DNA of 64,000 nucleotides from Brachybacterium epidermidis (GTDB lineage Bacteria; Actinomycetota; Actinomycetes; Actinomycetales; Dermabacteraceae): positions 310,001 to 374,000 of the forward strand of contig NZ_JADEYR010000001.1 of NCBI RefSeq assembly GCF_015209585.1. The letters are read 5' to 3'. This document shows, piece after piece, positions 17,283-25,414 of this stretch. Each line of letters starts with the position of its first letter. Position 1 is the first letter of the stretch. Under the pieces are notes generated by a model. That model saw nothing but the letters and a program-made list of their open reading frames with translations. It had not been told where the DNA came from and searched no databases. A program made the position numbers and the translations under genes.

Positions 17283-20200
17283 GTGATCGTGATCTGCACC
17301 AACGAGGTCGCTGGCCCGACCGGCTACCACAAGTCCGTCGTCCAGCTGGCCAACGGGCTGCATGACGCCGGCTACCCTGTCGCGTTGCTGTCGTTCCTGG
17401 GCACGGGCGATCCCGCCGACCGGATGATCCCGCGGTGGCCGCTGAACCTCGACGTTCCCGCCTATACGCTCCGTGCCCTGCCCGCGGACGGTGGACGGCT
17501 TCTGCATGAGAACGTGCACCCGGCTGTGAAGGGCCAGGTGTACGGAACCGTCTACGAGTTCACCCCGAATCAGCTCGCCGCCCTGCGTCAGCTCAATGAT
17601 GAGCTCACTGAGGACGACACGCTGTTCCTTACCAGCCCGATCCTGGCGCTCGCTTTCCATCATGCTCTGGCGGGCGAACCGCACCGCGTGCGCACGGTGC
17701 TGCAGATCCACGGGGACTATCGGCACCACGATCAGCTGTGGTCGATCCTGCATGAGGCGCGCGATGTCATCGACACTGTCCAGACCGTGGCTGATGGCCT
17801 GCGTGAACAGTTCACACCCTTGTTCGATGCTTCCGATGTGGTGTTCATTCCGAACTTTCCTGGGGAAAGTGCGGCTGTTTCGCCGATGTCCGAGCACGAG
17901 GGCGTGAATATCGCTTTGCCGGCGTCGTTCCAGCATCGGAAGAATCAGTTGGATGCGGTGCGTGCGCTGTCGTTGATCGATGACGAGTCGGTGACGTTGA
18001 CCCTGTGGGGGAACATCAGTTCTCTCCACCCGTACTACCTTGCCGTCCGGGAGCTGGTGGAGTCGTTGGGGCTTCAGGATCGGGTGCGGATGCCGGGGTT
18101 CGGCACGGAGCAGGACGTGTATGGGTCTGCGGATATCGTGTTGATGACGTCGTTGTCTGAGGGGTTCGCCTACCCGCTTTTGGAGGCGATGTATCACTCG
18201 CGTCCCACCGTGTCGTATGACTTCGATTTCGGTCCGGCGGAGGCGATCGAGGATGGTGATAGTGGTTTCCTTGTTCCGATCGGGGATGTGGAGCTGCTGG
18301 CTGCGCGGCTGCAGGAGCTCGCCCAGGATGCGGGACAGCGCGAACGCTTCGGACGCCGCGCACGCGAACGATTCGACCAGATCTTCTCCGCGGCCGCGAT
18401 CAGCGGACGTTTCGCGGAGCTCATCGGTCCGCCGCCGGGCACGACCATTGACCTCGGGGCGCTCTTTTCCACGAGTGGTGTGGAGCCAGTGCGCACTGAC
18501 GACATCACCCATGAGGTTGTGCTCTCTCGTGCGCGGCGAATCCATCGCGTGATTGTCCGTGGTGACCTCGTTCTGCACGATGTTCGTATCGACGACGGAC
18601 ACCGGATCGTTGCTCCCACAGTGCGACGGGAAGCTTCTTCCACGGTGATCGAGTTCCCTGTCGGCGGCCCGGATGTCGTCTCGTACGCCACCCGCCGGGG
18701 TGGCGAGGAACGGCACTACCTGGCTGGCCCCGCCCGTGGACCGCAGCTTCCTATCCTTCCGCATCTGCGCCGAGATGCCGGTTTCGTTGATGGGGTCCCG
18801 CCTGTACGTGACACCATCGTTGCCGCACGTGGCGGAGCGCGGCGCGTCTCCTGGCAGACGACACCCCCGGCGATCGGGCGCTTCGCCGTCGACGCTGTGG
18901 AGGCTGTCACGTGGAAAATGCGGCAGGTTGCATCGGCTCTTGCGCCGAGCCGTGGATCGGCGGCAGCTGGGGAGTCCACGGCCGACGCGACGGCATCTCG
19001 AGCGGTAGACGCGGACACAACGCAGCCCGCATGCGCCTCGGACCCGTCGACGACGCAGGCTGCTGCGACCAATGACTCCCCGGCAGGAGCGTCCGAGACT
19101 GCGCGCCACCGAAAAGCAGCCCTGCACCTGCCGAAGGGTGTGGAAGCAGTGCGCCGAGCAGCCGGCAAGCCCATCGACGCTGCACGCACCGTCGGGCGCA
19201 TTGGCCGCACCTACGCGTCCGTAGCCGCCACCGAGCTCGTCAAGGCCGTCGCCGTCAAGCCGTCGGTGGGTGCGCATCGTGTGGTGGGTCGGCATCCGTG
19301 GTTTCCGGTGTCGGGTGGGGTGGATTCGTGTGGTGTGCCGGTGGGTGGTGCTGGTGGTGTTGAGGTGGTCAATGCTGGTGGGGCGGAGTGTCCGTCGGTT
19401 GTTGTGCGGGGTGAGTATGACTGGTTGGTGTTGAGGGATGGTGTGTCGCGGCGTCGTGTGGGGGCGCCGTGGTCGTATGGGGAGTTGTTTGAGGGGGTGT
19501 GTGCTGCGGAGCGTGATTTCGGGTTGTTCGATATCACGGGTCCGGGTGGGGTGCATGTGTGGGAGTTGGGGCGTTCGGCTCTGGTGATTCAGTTGGCGGA
19601 GGCTGCTGGGTTGTGGGGTGCGGCGTCTGCGGTGGCGGAGCCGGTGTCGGATGTGTATGTGGGTCCGAAGCGGTTGTCGTCGGCTCCGTCGGCGCGGCGG
19701 GTGGTGTTTGATTATGCGCGGCGTGGTCAGAGTGGGTATCGGACTGAGCGTTTTGTTGATGATGAGACGTTGTTTGTGGTGCAGCCGGATGCTGGGGGGT
19801 ATCCGGGTGTGGAGGAGTCGGATCTGGTGTATCCGTTCGCGGAGTTTTTGGAGTGGAAGCGTGGGTGGCGTCGTCGGTGGGCGCATTTGAGGGTGCCGGA
19901 GGTGGATGCGCGTCCGTTTGAGGAGGCGTTGAGTCGGTCGTTGGGTGTGCGGGTTGATCTGGGTGATCATCTGCGGAATCGGTTGGCGAAGTTTTTGGCG
20001 GAGCGGGAGTTCTTCACGCCGGTGTTTGAGCGGGTGGCGCCGGAGGAGGTGTTGATCGCGTCAAGTCATTGGTGGGCTGGTATCGCGGCTGCTGCGGAGC
20101 GGTCTGGTGCGCGGGTGTCGGATGTGCAGTATGCGTTGACGAGTCGTTTTGCGCCGAGTTTCTGGTTCGGTGGGCGGCCGCATTATGGGGCGTCGAGGTT

Positions 20201-20723
20201 TTATGCGTGGTCGGATCTGTGGGCGGGTCGGACGAATGCGTATGACGAGCATGTGGTGGTGCCGCGTGTGATGCCGGAGTTGCGGGCTGCGTTGGAGGGT
20301 CCGGGGCTGGATCCGGTGTGGGATGTGTGTGTGATCTCGCAGCCGCGGGTGTTGCGTCGGATTCTGGGGTTCGTGCGGGAGTTGGTGGTGGAGCGTCCGG
20401 AGTTGCGGGTGGTGGTGGCTCCGCATCCTGCGCAGCGGGGGATCATTGGTGGTGAGTTGGCGGCTGCTGGTGTGGAGTCGCGTGTGGAGGTTGCTGCGGA
20501 GGACACGTTGTCGGTGGTGCGGCGGTCGCGGATGGCGGTGGGGACGTTCTCGACGTCGTTGTGGGAGGCGGCAGCGTTGGGGTGTCCGACGTTCGTGATC
20601 GAGGTGCCGGGGTATGAGGAGACGTTGGAGGATGTGTCCTCGGGGTTGTTCCGGCTGGCGCGGTCGCCGCATGATCTGGTGCCGTTCGAGGTGCCGGAGT
20701 CTCGCCACCACATCTTCGAGTGA
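17283..20723 (+). CDS. Giant bifunctional glycosyltransferase A (TagE/TarM-like GT4 + C-terminal GT-B-like domain)
   Basis: 1,146 residues from GTG 17283. The start is supported by alignment to copy B, which begins with the same V-I-V-I-C-T-N. Residues 1-~380 are a GT4 domain with GPTGYHKSV near the N-terminus, LTLWGNISSLHPYY, and the donor-site EGFAYPLLE (Glu293/Glu301), then SYDFDFGPAEAIEDGDSGFLV, typical of poly(glycerol-phosphate) glucosyltransferases. Residues ~390-530 look like a beta-rich module. Residues ~530-658 are an Ala/Thr-rich linker. Residues 659-1146 form a second domain with ASSHWWAGIAAAAE, VVVAPHPAQRG and GTFSTSLWEAAALGCPTFV, like GT-B surface-carbohydrate transferases. Two segments are shared at DNA level with copy B. 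Polymerase or decorating role is inferred. Confidence 0.85.
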   Translation: MIVICTNEVAGPTGYHKSVVQLANGLHDAGYPVALLSFLGTGDPADRMIPRWPLNLDVPAYTLRALPADGGRLLHENVHPAVKGQVYGTVYEFTPNQLAALRQLNDELTEDDTLFLTSPILALAFHHALAGEPHRVRTVLQIHGDYRHHDQLWSILHEARDVIDTVQTVADGLREQFTPLFDASDVVFIPNFPGESAAVSPMSEHEGVNIALPASFQHRKNQLDAVRALSLIDDESVTLTLWGNISSLHPYYLAVRELVESLGLQDRVRMPGFGTEQDVYGSADIVLMTSLSEGFAYPLLEAMYHSRPTVSYDFDFGPAEAIEDGDSGFLVPIGDVELLAARLQELAQDAGQRERFGRRARERFDQIFSAAAISGRFAELIGPPPGTTIDLGALFSTSGVEPVRTDDITHEVVLSRARRIHRVIVRGDLVLHDVRIDDGHRIVAPTVRREASSTVIEFPVGGPDVVSYATRRGGEERHYLAGPARGPQLPILPHLRRDAGFVDGVPPVRDTIVAARGGARRVSWQTTPPAIGRFAVDAVEAVTWKMRQVASALAPSRGSAAAGESTADATASRAVDADTTQPACASDPSTTQAAATNDSPAGASETARHRKAALHLPKGVEAVRRAAGKPIDAARTVGRIGRTYASVAATELVKAVAVKPSVGAHRVVGRHPWFPVSGGVDSCGVPVGGAGGVEVVNAGGAECPSVVVRGEYDWLVLRDGVSRRRVGAPWSYGELFEGVCAAERDFGLFDITGPGGVHVWELGRSALVIQLAEAAGLWGAASAVAEPVSDVYVGPKRLSSAPSARRVVFDYARRGQSGYRTERFVDDETLFVVQPDAGGYPGVEESDLVYPFAEFLEWKRGWRRRWAHLRVPEVDARPFEEALSRSLGVRVDLGDHLRNRLAKFLAEREFFTPVFERVAPEEVLIASSHWWAGIAAAAERSGARVSDVQYALTSRFAPSFWFGGRPHYGASRFYAWSDLWAGRTNAYDEHVVVPRVMPELRAALEGPGLDPVWDVCVISQPRVLRRILGFVRELVVERPELRVVVAPHPAQRGIIGGELAAAGVESRVEVAAEDTLSVVRRSRMAVGTFSTSLWEAAALGCPTFVIEVPGYEETLEDVSSGLFRLARSPHDLVPFEVPESRHHIFE
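17894..18336 (+). repeat. Shared segment A, copy 1 (identical to 22401-22843)
   Basis: 443 bp reading identically in both giant transferase genes by base-by-base comparison. It encodes the catalytic C-terminal half of the GT4 domain (residues ~204-351). Codons end often in T or are TTG, unlike flanking sequence. Both borders are abrupt; beyond them the genes differ at many third positions. Confidence 0.93.
19256..20723 (+). repeat. Shared segment B, copy 1 (near-identical to 23871-25338)
   Basis: 1,468 bp encoding the whole C-terminal domain up to and including the stop codon. It matches the second copy with no gaps and, by my reading, eight base differences, all changing the amino acid. Wobble positions are T/G-rich (TTG, GGT, TAT, GTG). 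Confidence 0.93.
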
Positions 20724-21739
20724 CGCGCATGGACATCCAGAACCATTACTACGGTCATAGCGCGGTGCTGGCCCGATACGCCGGTCTCGGATCCGTGCGT
20801 CATATCAACGGCCTGCTCCAGCACGGCTGGACGGTCCGCTCGCCCACGCTCGTCCATTTCTCCGACTTCGCGCGCCTGCCCCGCGGGGCAGGGCGCTTCG
20901 TCTGGAGCCACAGTGCACGCGGCTGGGACCCCGAGCGCGACCCGTTCCCGACAATCCCCGTCGGCGCCCCGTTCCTCTACCTGAGCGAGCTGACGGCGCA
21001 GCAGAAGATCGAGCCGCTCGGTCGAACCGTCGCATTCCCCGTGCACGACACCCGGCTGGTGCGGCTCGAGCACAGCGACGATGCCTTCGCCCGTCAGCTC
21101 GCTGAGCGCGGCGGGCCCTCGCTGGTCTGCCTGCACCCCGAGGACCTCGACCGGCCCGAGAAGCGACAGGTCTGGGCCGCCCACGGCCATCAGGTGGTCA
21201 GCGCCGGTGACCGCCGTGATCCGCTGTTCCTGAGCCGTGTGCTGCACCTCGCTCGGGGCGCGCGACGGGTCGTGTCCAACCAGCTCTCGACCGCCGTCGT
21301 CTACGCCGCTGCCGAAGGCACCCCGACCGAGATCTACGGTGACGAGGTCGCCATCGGATCGCTCGGCACCGACGTCGCGCGACGCACTCGCGAGCTCTGG
21401 CCGGAGTTCCATGACGAATCAGATACGGCGACGAGACAGAGAATTGCACGGGCGGAGCTCGGTGCGCAGCATGTGCTCTCGCCGGAGGAACTGCGTGCTG
21501 CGCTCGGCTGGGATCGGCGCTCCCCGGTGCCGTTCCTCAGCTACTGGGCAGGCGCTCCGGTACGCAAGGCTGGTGCAGTTCTCGGCGTCGTCAAGAGACC
21601 CGAGGGCGCACAGGACGCCGGATCCGGTGCATCGCCCGTGGCCTTCCTCGCCCATCCGCTCAGTCACCTGCCCAGCCGTCTTCCGCGCGTGCCCGATGCG
21701 CAGATGCTGATCGCTGAGCCGGTCACTCCCACTCCCTGA
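20720..21739 (+). CDS. Putative surface-glycan glycosyltransferase-like protein between the two giant transferases
   Basis: 339 residues. The start is GTG 20720, overlapping the stop of transferase A (GTGA); ATG 20729 is an alternative. It begins HYYGHSAVLARYAGLGSVRHINGLLQHGW (quoted in parts), a pattern I associate with uncharacterised surface-carbohydrate proteins with a GT-B-like fold. GARRVVSNQLSTAVVYAAAEGTPTEIYGD near residue 190-215 resembles the nucleotide-sugar side of such enzymes. No membrane segments are seen. The nearby pse genes make a nonulosonic-acid transferase role possible, but this is inference. Confidence 0.6.
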   Translation: MTRMDIQNHYYGHSAVLARYAGLGSVRHINGLLQHGWTVRSPTLVHFSDFARLPRGAGRFVWSHSARGWDPERDPFPTIPVGAPFLYLSELTAQQKIEPLGRTVAFPVHDTRLVRLEHSDDAFARQLAERGGPSLVCLHPEDLDRPEKRQVWAAHGHQVVSAGDRRDPLFLSRVLHLARGARRVVSNQLSTAVVYAAAEGTPTEIYGDEVAIGSLGTDVARRTRELWPEFHDESDTATRQRIARAELGAQHVLSPEELRAALGWDRRSPVPFLSYWAGAPVRKAGAVLGVVKRPEGAQDAGSGASPVAFLAHPLSHLPSRLPRVPDAQMLIAEPVTPTP

Positions 21740-21789
21740 CCCGCCCCCGCGCTCTGTACGACCCTCATCCGAGGAAAGGCCCTTCCGCT

Positions 21790-24700
21790 GTGATCGTGAT
21801 CTGCACCAACGAGATCGCCGGCCCGACCGGCTACCACAAGTCCGTTGTCCAGCTGGCCAACGGGCTGCACGAGGCCGGCTACCCGGTGGCGCTGCTCGGC
21901 TTCCTCGGAACAGGCGATGTCTCCAGCCGGATGATCCCGCGGTGGCCGCTGGACCTCGACGTCCCCGCATTCACCCTACGCACCCTGCCCGCCCGGGGCG
22001 GGCGCCTGCAGCATCGCAACGTCCATCCTGAGATGCACGGAGCCCTGGGCGCCCTGCAGTACGCCTTCACGGCGAACGAGCTGGCTGCGCTCCGTGATCT
22101 CAACGCGGCGCTCTCGGACCAGGACACGATCATCTTCACCGCACCCGTGCAGGCGCTCGCCTTCCAGCGCGCCCTCAGCGGCGATGCGCGCCGACCCCGC
22201 ACGGTGCTGCAGATCCACGGCGACTACAGCCATCACGCCGAGCTACGCGAGCCGCTCCTCGCAGCCCGAGGCATGATCGACCGAGTCCAGACCGTCGCGG
22301 ACGGACTTCGCGCACAGTTCACACCGCCCTTCGATGCCTCCGATGTGGTGTTCATCCCGAACTTCCCCGGAGAGGGGACGACGCCGCTGGAGCGCACTGC
22401 GCACGAGGGCGTGAATATCGCTTTGCCGGCGTCGTTCCAGCATCGGAAGAATCAGTTGGATGCGGTGCGTGCGCTGTCGTTGATCGATGACGAGTCGGTG
22501 ACGTTGACCCTGTGGGGGAACATCAGTTCTCTCCACCCGTACTACCTTGCCGTCCGGGAGCTGGTGGAGTCGTTGGGGCTTCAGGATCGGGTGCGGATGC
22601 CGGGGTTCGGCACGGAGCAGGACGTGTATGGGTCTGCGGATATCGTGTTGATGACGTCGTTGTCTGAGGGGTTCGCCTACCCGCTTTTGGAGGCGATGTA
22701 TCACTCGCGTCCCACCGTGTCGTATGACTTCGATTTCGGTCCGGCGGAGGCGATCGAGGATGGTGATAGTGGTTTCCTTGTTCCGATCGGGGATGTGGAG
22801 CTGCTGGCTGCGCGGCTGCAGGAGCTCGCCCAGGATGCGGGACTGCGTGAGCGTTTTGGACGCCGCGCCCGCGAACGATTCGACGCCACATTCGCGACCC
22901 CTGCCGTCGAACAGCAGTATCGCGACTTCCTCGGCCCGCAGGGGAACATGCTCGATATCCCCGGCCTGTTCAGCGCGGAGGGCGGGGAGCCGATCGCCGC
23001 CGAGGCGATCACTCACGGCCTGCGCCGCCCCCAGGGACGACTGCTGCACAGGATCACTGTGGCCTCCCCGATCGAACTGCACGATGTGCGGATCGATGAC
23101 GGTCACAGCGTGCGCGCGCCCCGGGTGCGCCGTGATGCGACCAGAACCGTCATCGAGTTCCCTGCGGGCGCGCCCTGCGTTGTTTCGTACACCACTGCGC
23201 CAGGCTCGCAGGACCGCCACTACCTCGCCAGCACCACACGTGGCCACGAGCTCGAGATCCTTGCGCACCTGCGGCGCGATGCTGACTACGGCGCTGGCCG
23301 GCCCGGCGTGGTGGAGACCCTGCGCCTGCCCTCCGGCGGATCCGGCGTGGCCCGTCCGATGCAGTCCCTCACCTACCTCGCTCGACGAGCGCCGGGGGAC
23401 GTCCTCTGGAAGTCCCGCCAGATCATCGCCGCGTATGGCGCACGGCGCCGCGCTCACCGCGAGCTCTCCGCAGCTACGTCGGCGCAGTCCGACGCACCGC
23501 TGGAAGCACCGGGCCATGAGCATGAGGACATCGAGAGCCGTGAACGCGACAGCGCCGCCGGTGCGACGGTGAGCGCCGCGAGCGCCACGGCTGTGGAACC
23601 GGACAGCAGCTTCGACATGCCGACGACATTCCGAGATCGCGCTGCGCAACCCCGAGCCGAGGCGGCCCCGGATACGGCGGCACCGCGCACACCCACCGAG
23701 AGCGCGCAGACCGGCTATCTGCTCGATGCGGCCCCGGATGCGACGGAGGCGCTGCACGGGCAGAACGGGAGCGCTGCGTCCGGGCGTCTCAGCGCTGCCG
23801 TGGAGCAGGTCAGATCCGTGGGCACCTTCGCCGCTTCCTCGGCTGTCTCAGCGATGGCGCGCGCGGTGACCAAGCCGTCGGTGGGTGCGCATCGTGTGGT
23901 GGGTCGGCATCCGTGGTTTCCGGTGTCGGGTGGGGTGGATTCGTGTGGTGTGCCGGTGGGTGGTGCTGGTGGTGTTGAGGTGGTCAATGCTGGTGGGGCG
24001 GAGTGTCCGTCGGTTGTTGTGCGGGGTGAGTATGACTGGTTGGTGTTGAGGGATGGTGTGTCGCGGCGTCGTGTGGGGGCGCCGTGGTCGTATGGGGAGT
24101 TGTTTGAGGGGGTGTGTGCTGCGGAGCGTGATTTCGGGTTGTTCGATATCACGGGTCCGGGTGGGGTGCATGTGTGGGAGTTGGGGCGTTCGGCTCTGGT
24201 GATTCAGTTGGCGGAGGCTGCTGGGTTGTGGGGTGCGGCGTCTGCGGTGGCGGAGCCGGTGTCGGATGTGTATGTGGGTCCGAAGCGGTTGTCGTCGGCT
24301 CCGTCGGCGCGGCGGGTGGTGTTTGATTATGCGCGGCGTGGTCAGAGTGGGTATCGGACTGAGCGTTTTGTTGATGATGAGACGTTGTTTGTGGTGCAGC
24401 CGGATGCTGGGGGGTATCCGGGTGTGGAGGAGTCGGATCTGGCGTATCCGTTCGCGGAGTTTTTGGAGTGGAAGCGTGGGTGGCGTCGTCGGTGGGCGCA
24501 TTTGAGGGTGCCGGAGGCGGATGCGCGTCCGTTTGAGGAGGCGTTGAGTCGGTCGTTGGGTGTGCGGGTTGATCTGGGTGATCATCTGCGGAATCGGTTG
24601 GCGAAGTTTTTGGCGGAGCGGGAGTTCTTCACGCCGGTGTTTGAGCGGGTGGCGCCGGAGGAGGTGTTGATCGCGTCAAGTCATTGGTGGGCTGGTATCG

Positions 24701-25338
24701 CGGCTGCTGCGGAGCGGTCTGGTGCGCGGGGGTCGGATGTGCAGTATGCGTTGACGAGTCGTTTTGCGCCGAGTTTCTGGTTCGGTGGGCGGCCGCATTA
24801 TGGGGCGTCGAGGTTTTATGCGTGGTCGGATCTGTGGGCGGGTCGGACGAATGCGTGTGACGAGCATGTGGTGGTGCCGCGTGTGATGCCGGAGTTGCGG
24901 GCTGCGTTGGAGGGTCCGGGGCTGGATCCGGTGTGGGATGTGTGTGTGATCTCGCAGCCGCGGGTGTTGCGTCGGATTCTGGGGTTCGTGCGGGAGTTGG
25001 TGGTGGAGCGTCCGGAGTTGCGGGTGGTGGTGGCTCCGCATCCTGCGCAGCGGGGGATCATTGGTGGTGAGTTGGCGGCTGCTGGTGTGGAGTCGCGTGT
25101 GGAGGTTGCTGCGGAGGACACGTTGTCGGTGGTGCGGCGGGCGCGGGTGGCGGGGGGGACGTTCTCGACGTCGTTGTGGGAGGCGGCAGCGTTGGGGTGT
25201 CCGACGTTCGTGATCGAGGTGCCGGGGTATGGGGAGACGTTGGAGGATGTGTCCTCGGGGTTGTTCCGGCTGGCGCGGTCGCCGCATGATCTGGTGCCGT
25301 TCGAGGTGCCGGAGTCTCGCCACCACATCTTCGAGTGA
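21790..25338 (+). CDS. Giant bifunctional glycosyltransferase B (TagE/TarM-like GT4 + C-terminal GT-B-like domain)
   Basis: 1,182 residues, paralogue of transferase A with the same architecture. It has a GT4 domain (residues 1-~380, EGFAYPLLE motif), a beta-rich module (~390-530), a long low-complexity Ala/Glu/Asp-rich linker (~555-690) and the C-terminal domain (695-1182). A GAGGAAAGG ribosome site precedes GTG 21790. Residues 1-203 and 352-530 are clearly homologous but diverged from A, and the linkers are unrelated, while residues 204-351 and 695-1182 come from the shared DNA segments. Eight residues in the C-terminal domain differ from A, including Tyr to Cys, Val to Gly and Glu to Gly, so activity of this copy is less certain. 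Confidence 0.85.
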   Translation: MIVICTNEIAGPTGYHKSVVQLANGLHEAGYPVALLGFLGTGDVSSRMIPRWPLDLDVPAFTLRTLPARGGRLQHRNVHPEMHGALGALQYAFTANELAALRDLNAALSDQDTIIFTAPVQALAFQRALSGDARRPRTVLQIHGDYSHHAELREPLLAARGMIDRVQTVADGLRAQFTPPFDASDVVFIPNFPGEGTTPLERTAHEGVNIALPASFQHRKNQLDAVRALSLIDDESVTLTLWGNISSLHPYYLAVRELVESLGLQDRVRMPGFGTEQDVYGSADIVLMTSLSEGFAYPLLEAMYHSRPTVSYDFDFGPAEAIEDGDSGFLVPIGDVELLAARLQELAQDAGLRERFGRRARERFDATFATPAVEQQYRDFLGPQGNMLDIPGLFSAEGGEPIAAEAITHGLRRPQGRLLHRITVASPIELHDVRIDDGHSVRAPRVRRDATRTVIEFPAGAPCVVSYTTAPGSQDRHYLASTTRGHELEILAHLRRDADYGAGRPGVVETLRLPSGGSGVARPMQSLTYLARRAPGDVLWKSRQIIAAYGARRRAHRELSAATSAQSDAPLEAPGHEHEDIESRERDSAAGATVSAASATAVEPDSSFDMPTTFRDRAAQPRAEAAPDTAAPRTPTESAQTGYLLDAAPDATEALHGQNGSAASGRLSAAVEQVRSVGTFAASSAVSAMARAVTKPSVGAHRVVGRHPWFPVSGGVDSCGVPVGGAGGVEVVNAGGAECPSVVVRGEYDWLVLRDGVSRRRVGAPWSYGELFEGVCAAERDFGLFDITGPGGVHVWELGRSALVIQLAEAAGLWGAASAVAEPVSDVYVGPKRLSSAPSARRVVFDYARRGQSGYRTERFVDDETLFVVQPDAGGYPGVEESDLAYPFAEFLEWKRGWRRRWAHLRVPEADARPFEEALSRSLGVRVDLGDHLRNRLAKFLAEREFFTPVFERVAPEEVLIASSHWWAGIAAAAERSGARGSDVQYALTSRFAPSFWFGGRPHYGASRFYAWSDLWAGRTNACDEHVVVPRVMPELRAALEGPGLDPVWDVCVISQPRVLRRILGFVRELVVERPELRVVVAPHPAQRGIIGGELAAAGVESRVEVAAEDTLSVVRRARVAGGTFSTSLWEAAALGCPTFVIEVPGYGETLEDVSSGLFRLARSPHDLVPFEVPESRHHIFE
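22401..22843 (+). repeat. Shared segment A, copy 2
   Basis: Identical to 17894-18336 (offset 4,507 bp), same reading frame, same domain position (residues 204-351). Confidence 0.93.
23871..25338 (+). repeat. Shared segment B, copy 2
   Basis: Counterpart of 19256-20723 (offset 4,615 bp). All eight differences seen have A or T in copy 1 and G or C in copy 2. Confidence 0.93.
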
Positions 25339-25347
25339 TGCTCCGGG

Positions 25348-25380
25348 CCTGTGGGACGCCTCGGAAGAGGCGCGTGCAGG
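25348..25380 (+). terminator. Hairpin after giant transferase B
   Basis: An inner stem CGCCTC/GAGGCG with GGAA loop (25357-25372) is extended by an outer CCTG/CAGG pair. It lies between the transferase stop and the pseI promoter. No U-tract follows, so it is a weak or Rho-independent-like candidate only. Confidence 0.4.
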
Positions 25381-25402
25381 AAGTCGGAGGGGGCCTCTCC
25401 GT

Positions 25403-25408
25403 TAGGAT
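25403..25408 (+). promoter_or_regulatory. -10 element (TAGGAT) for leaderless pseI
   Basis: TAGGAT, 6 nt, then ATG 25415. No recognisable -35. Confidence 0.55.
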
Positions 25409-25414
25409 CGCTCC

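Noticed and set aside
17262-19970. 902-codon leftward open frame across giant transferase A
   Set aside because: No family motifs, Arg/His/Thr/Pro-rich composition, and it is antisense to a gene with two recognisable domains. Its length reflects lack of stop codons in the T/G-rich cassette.
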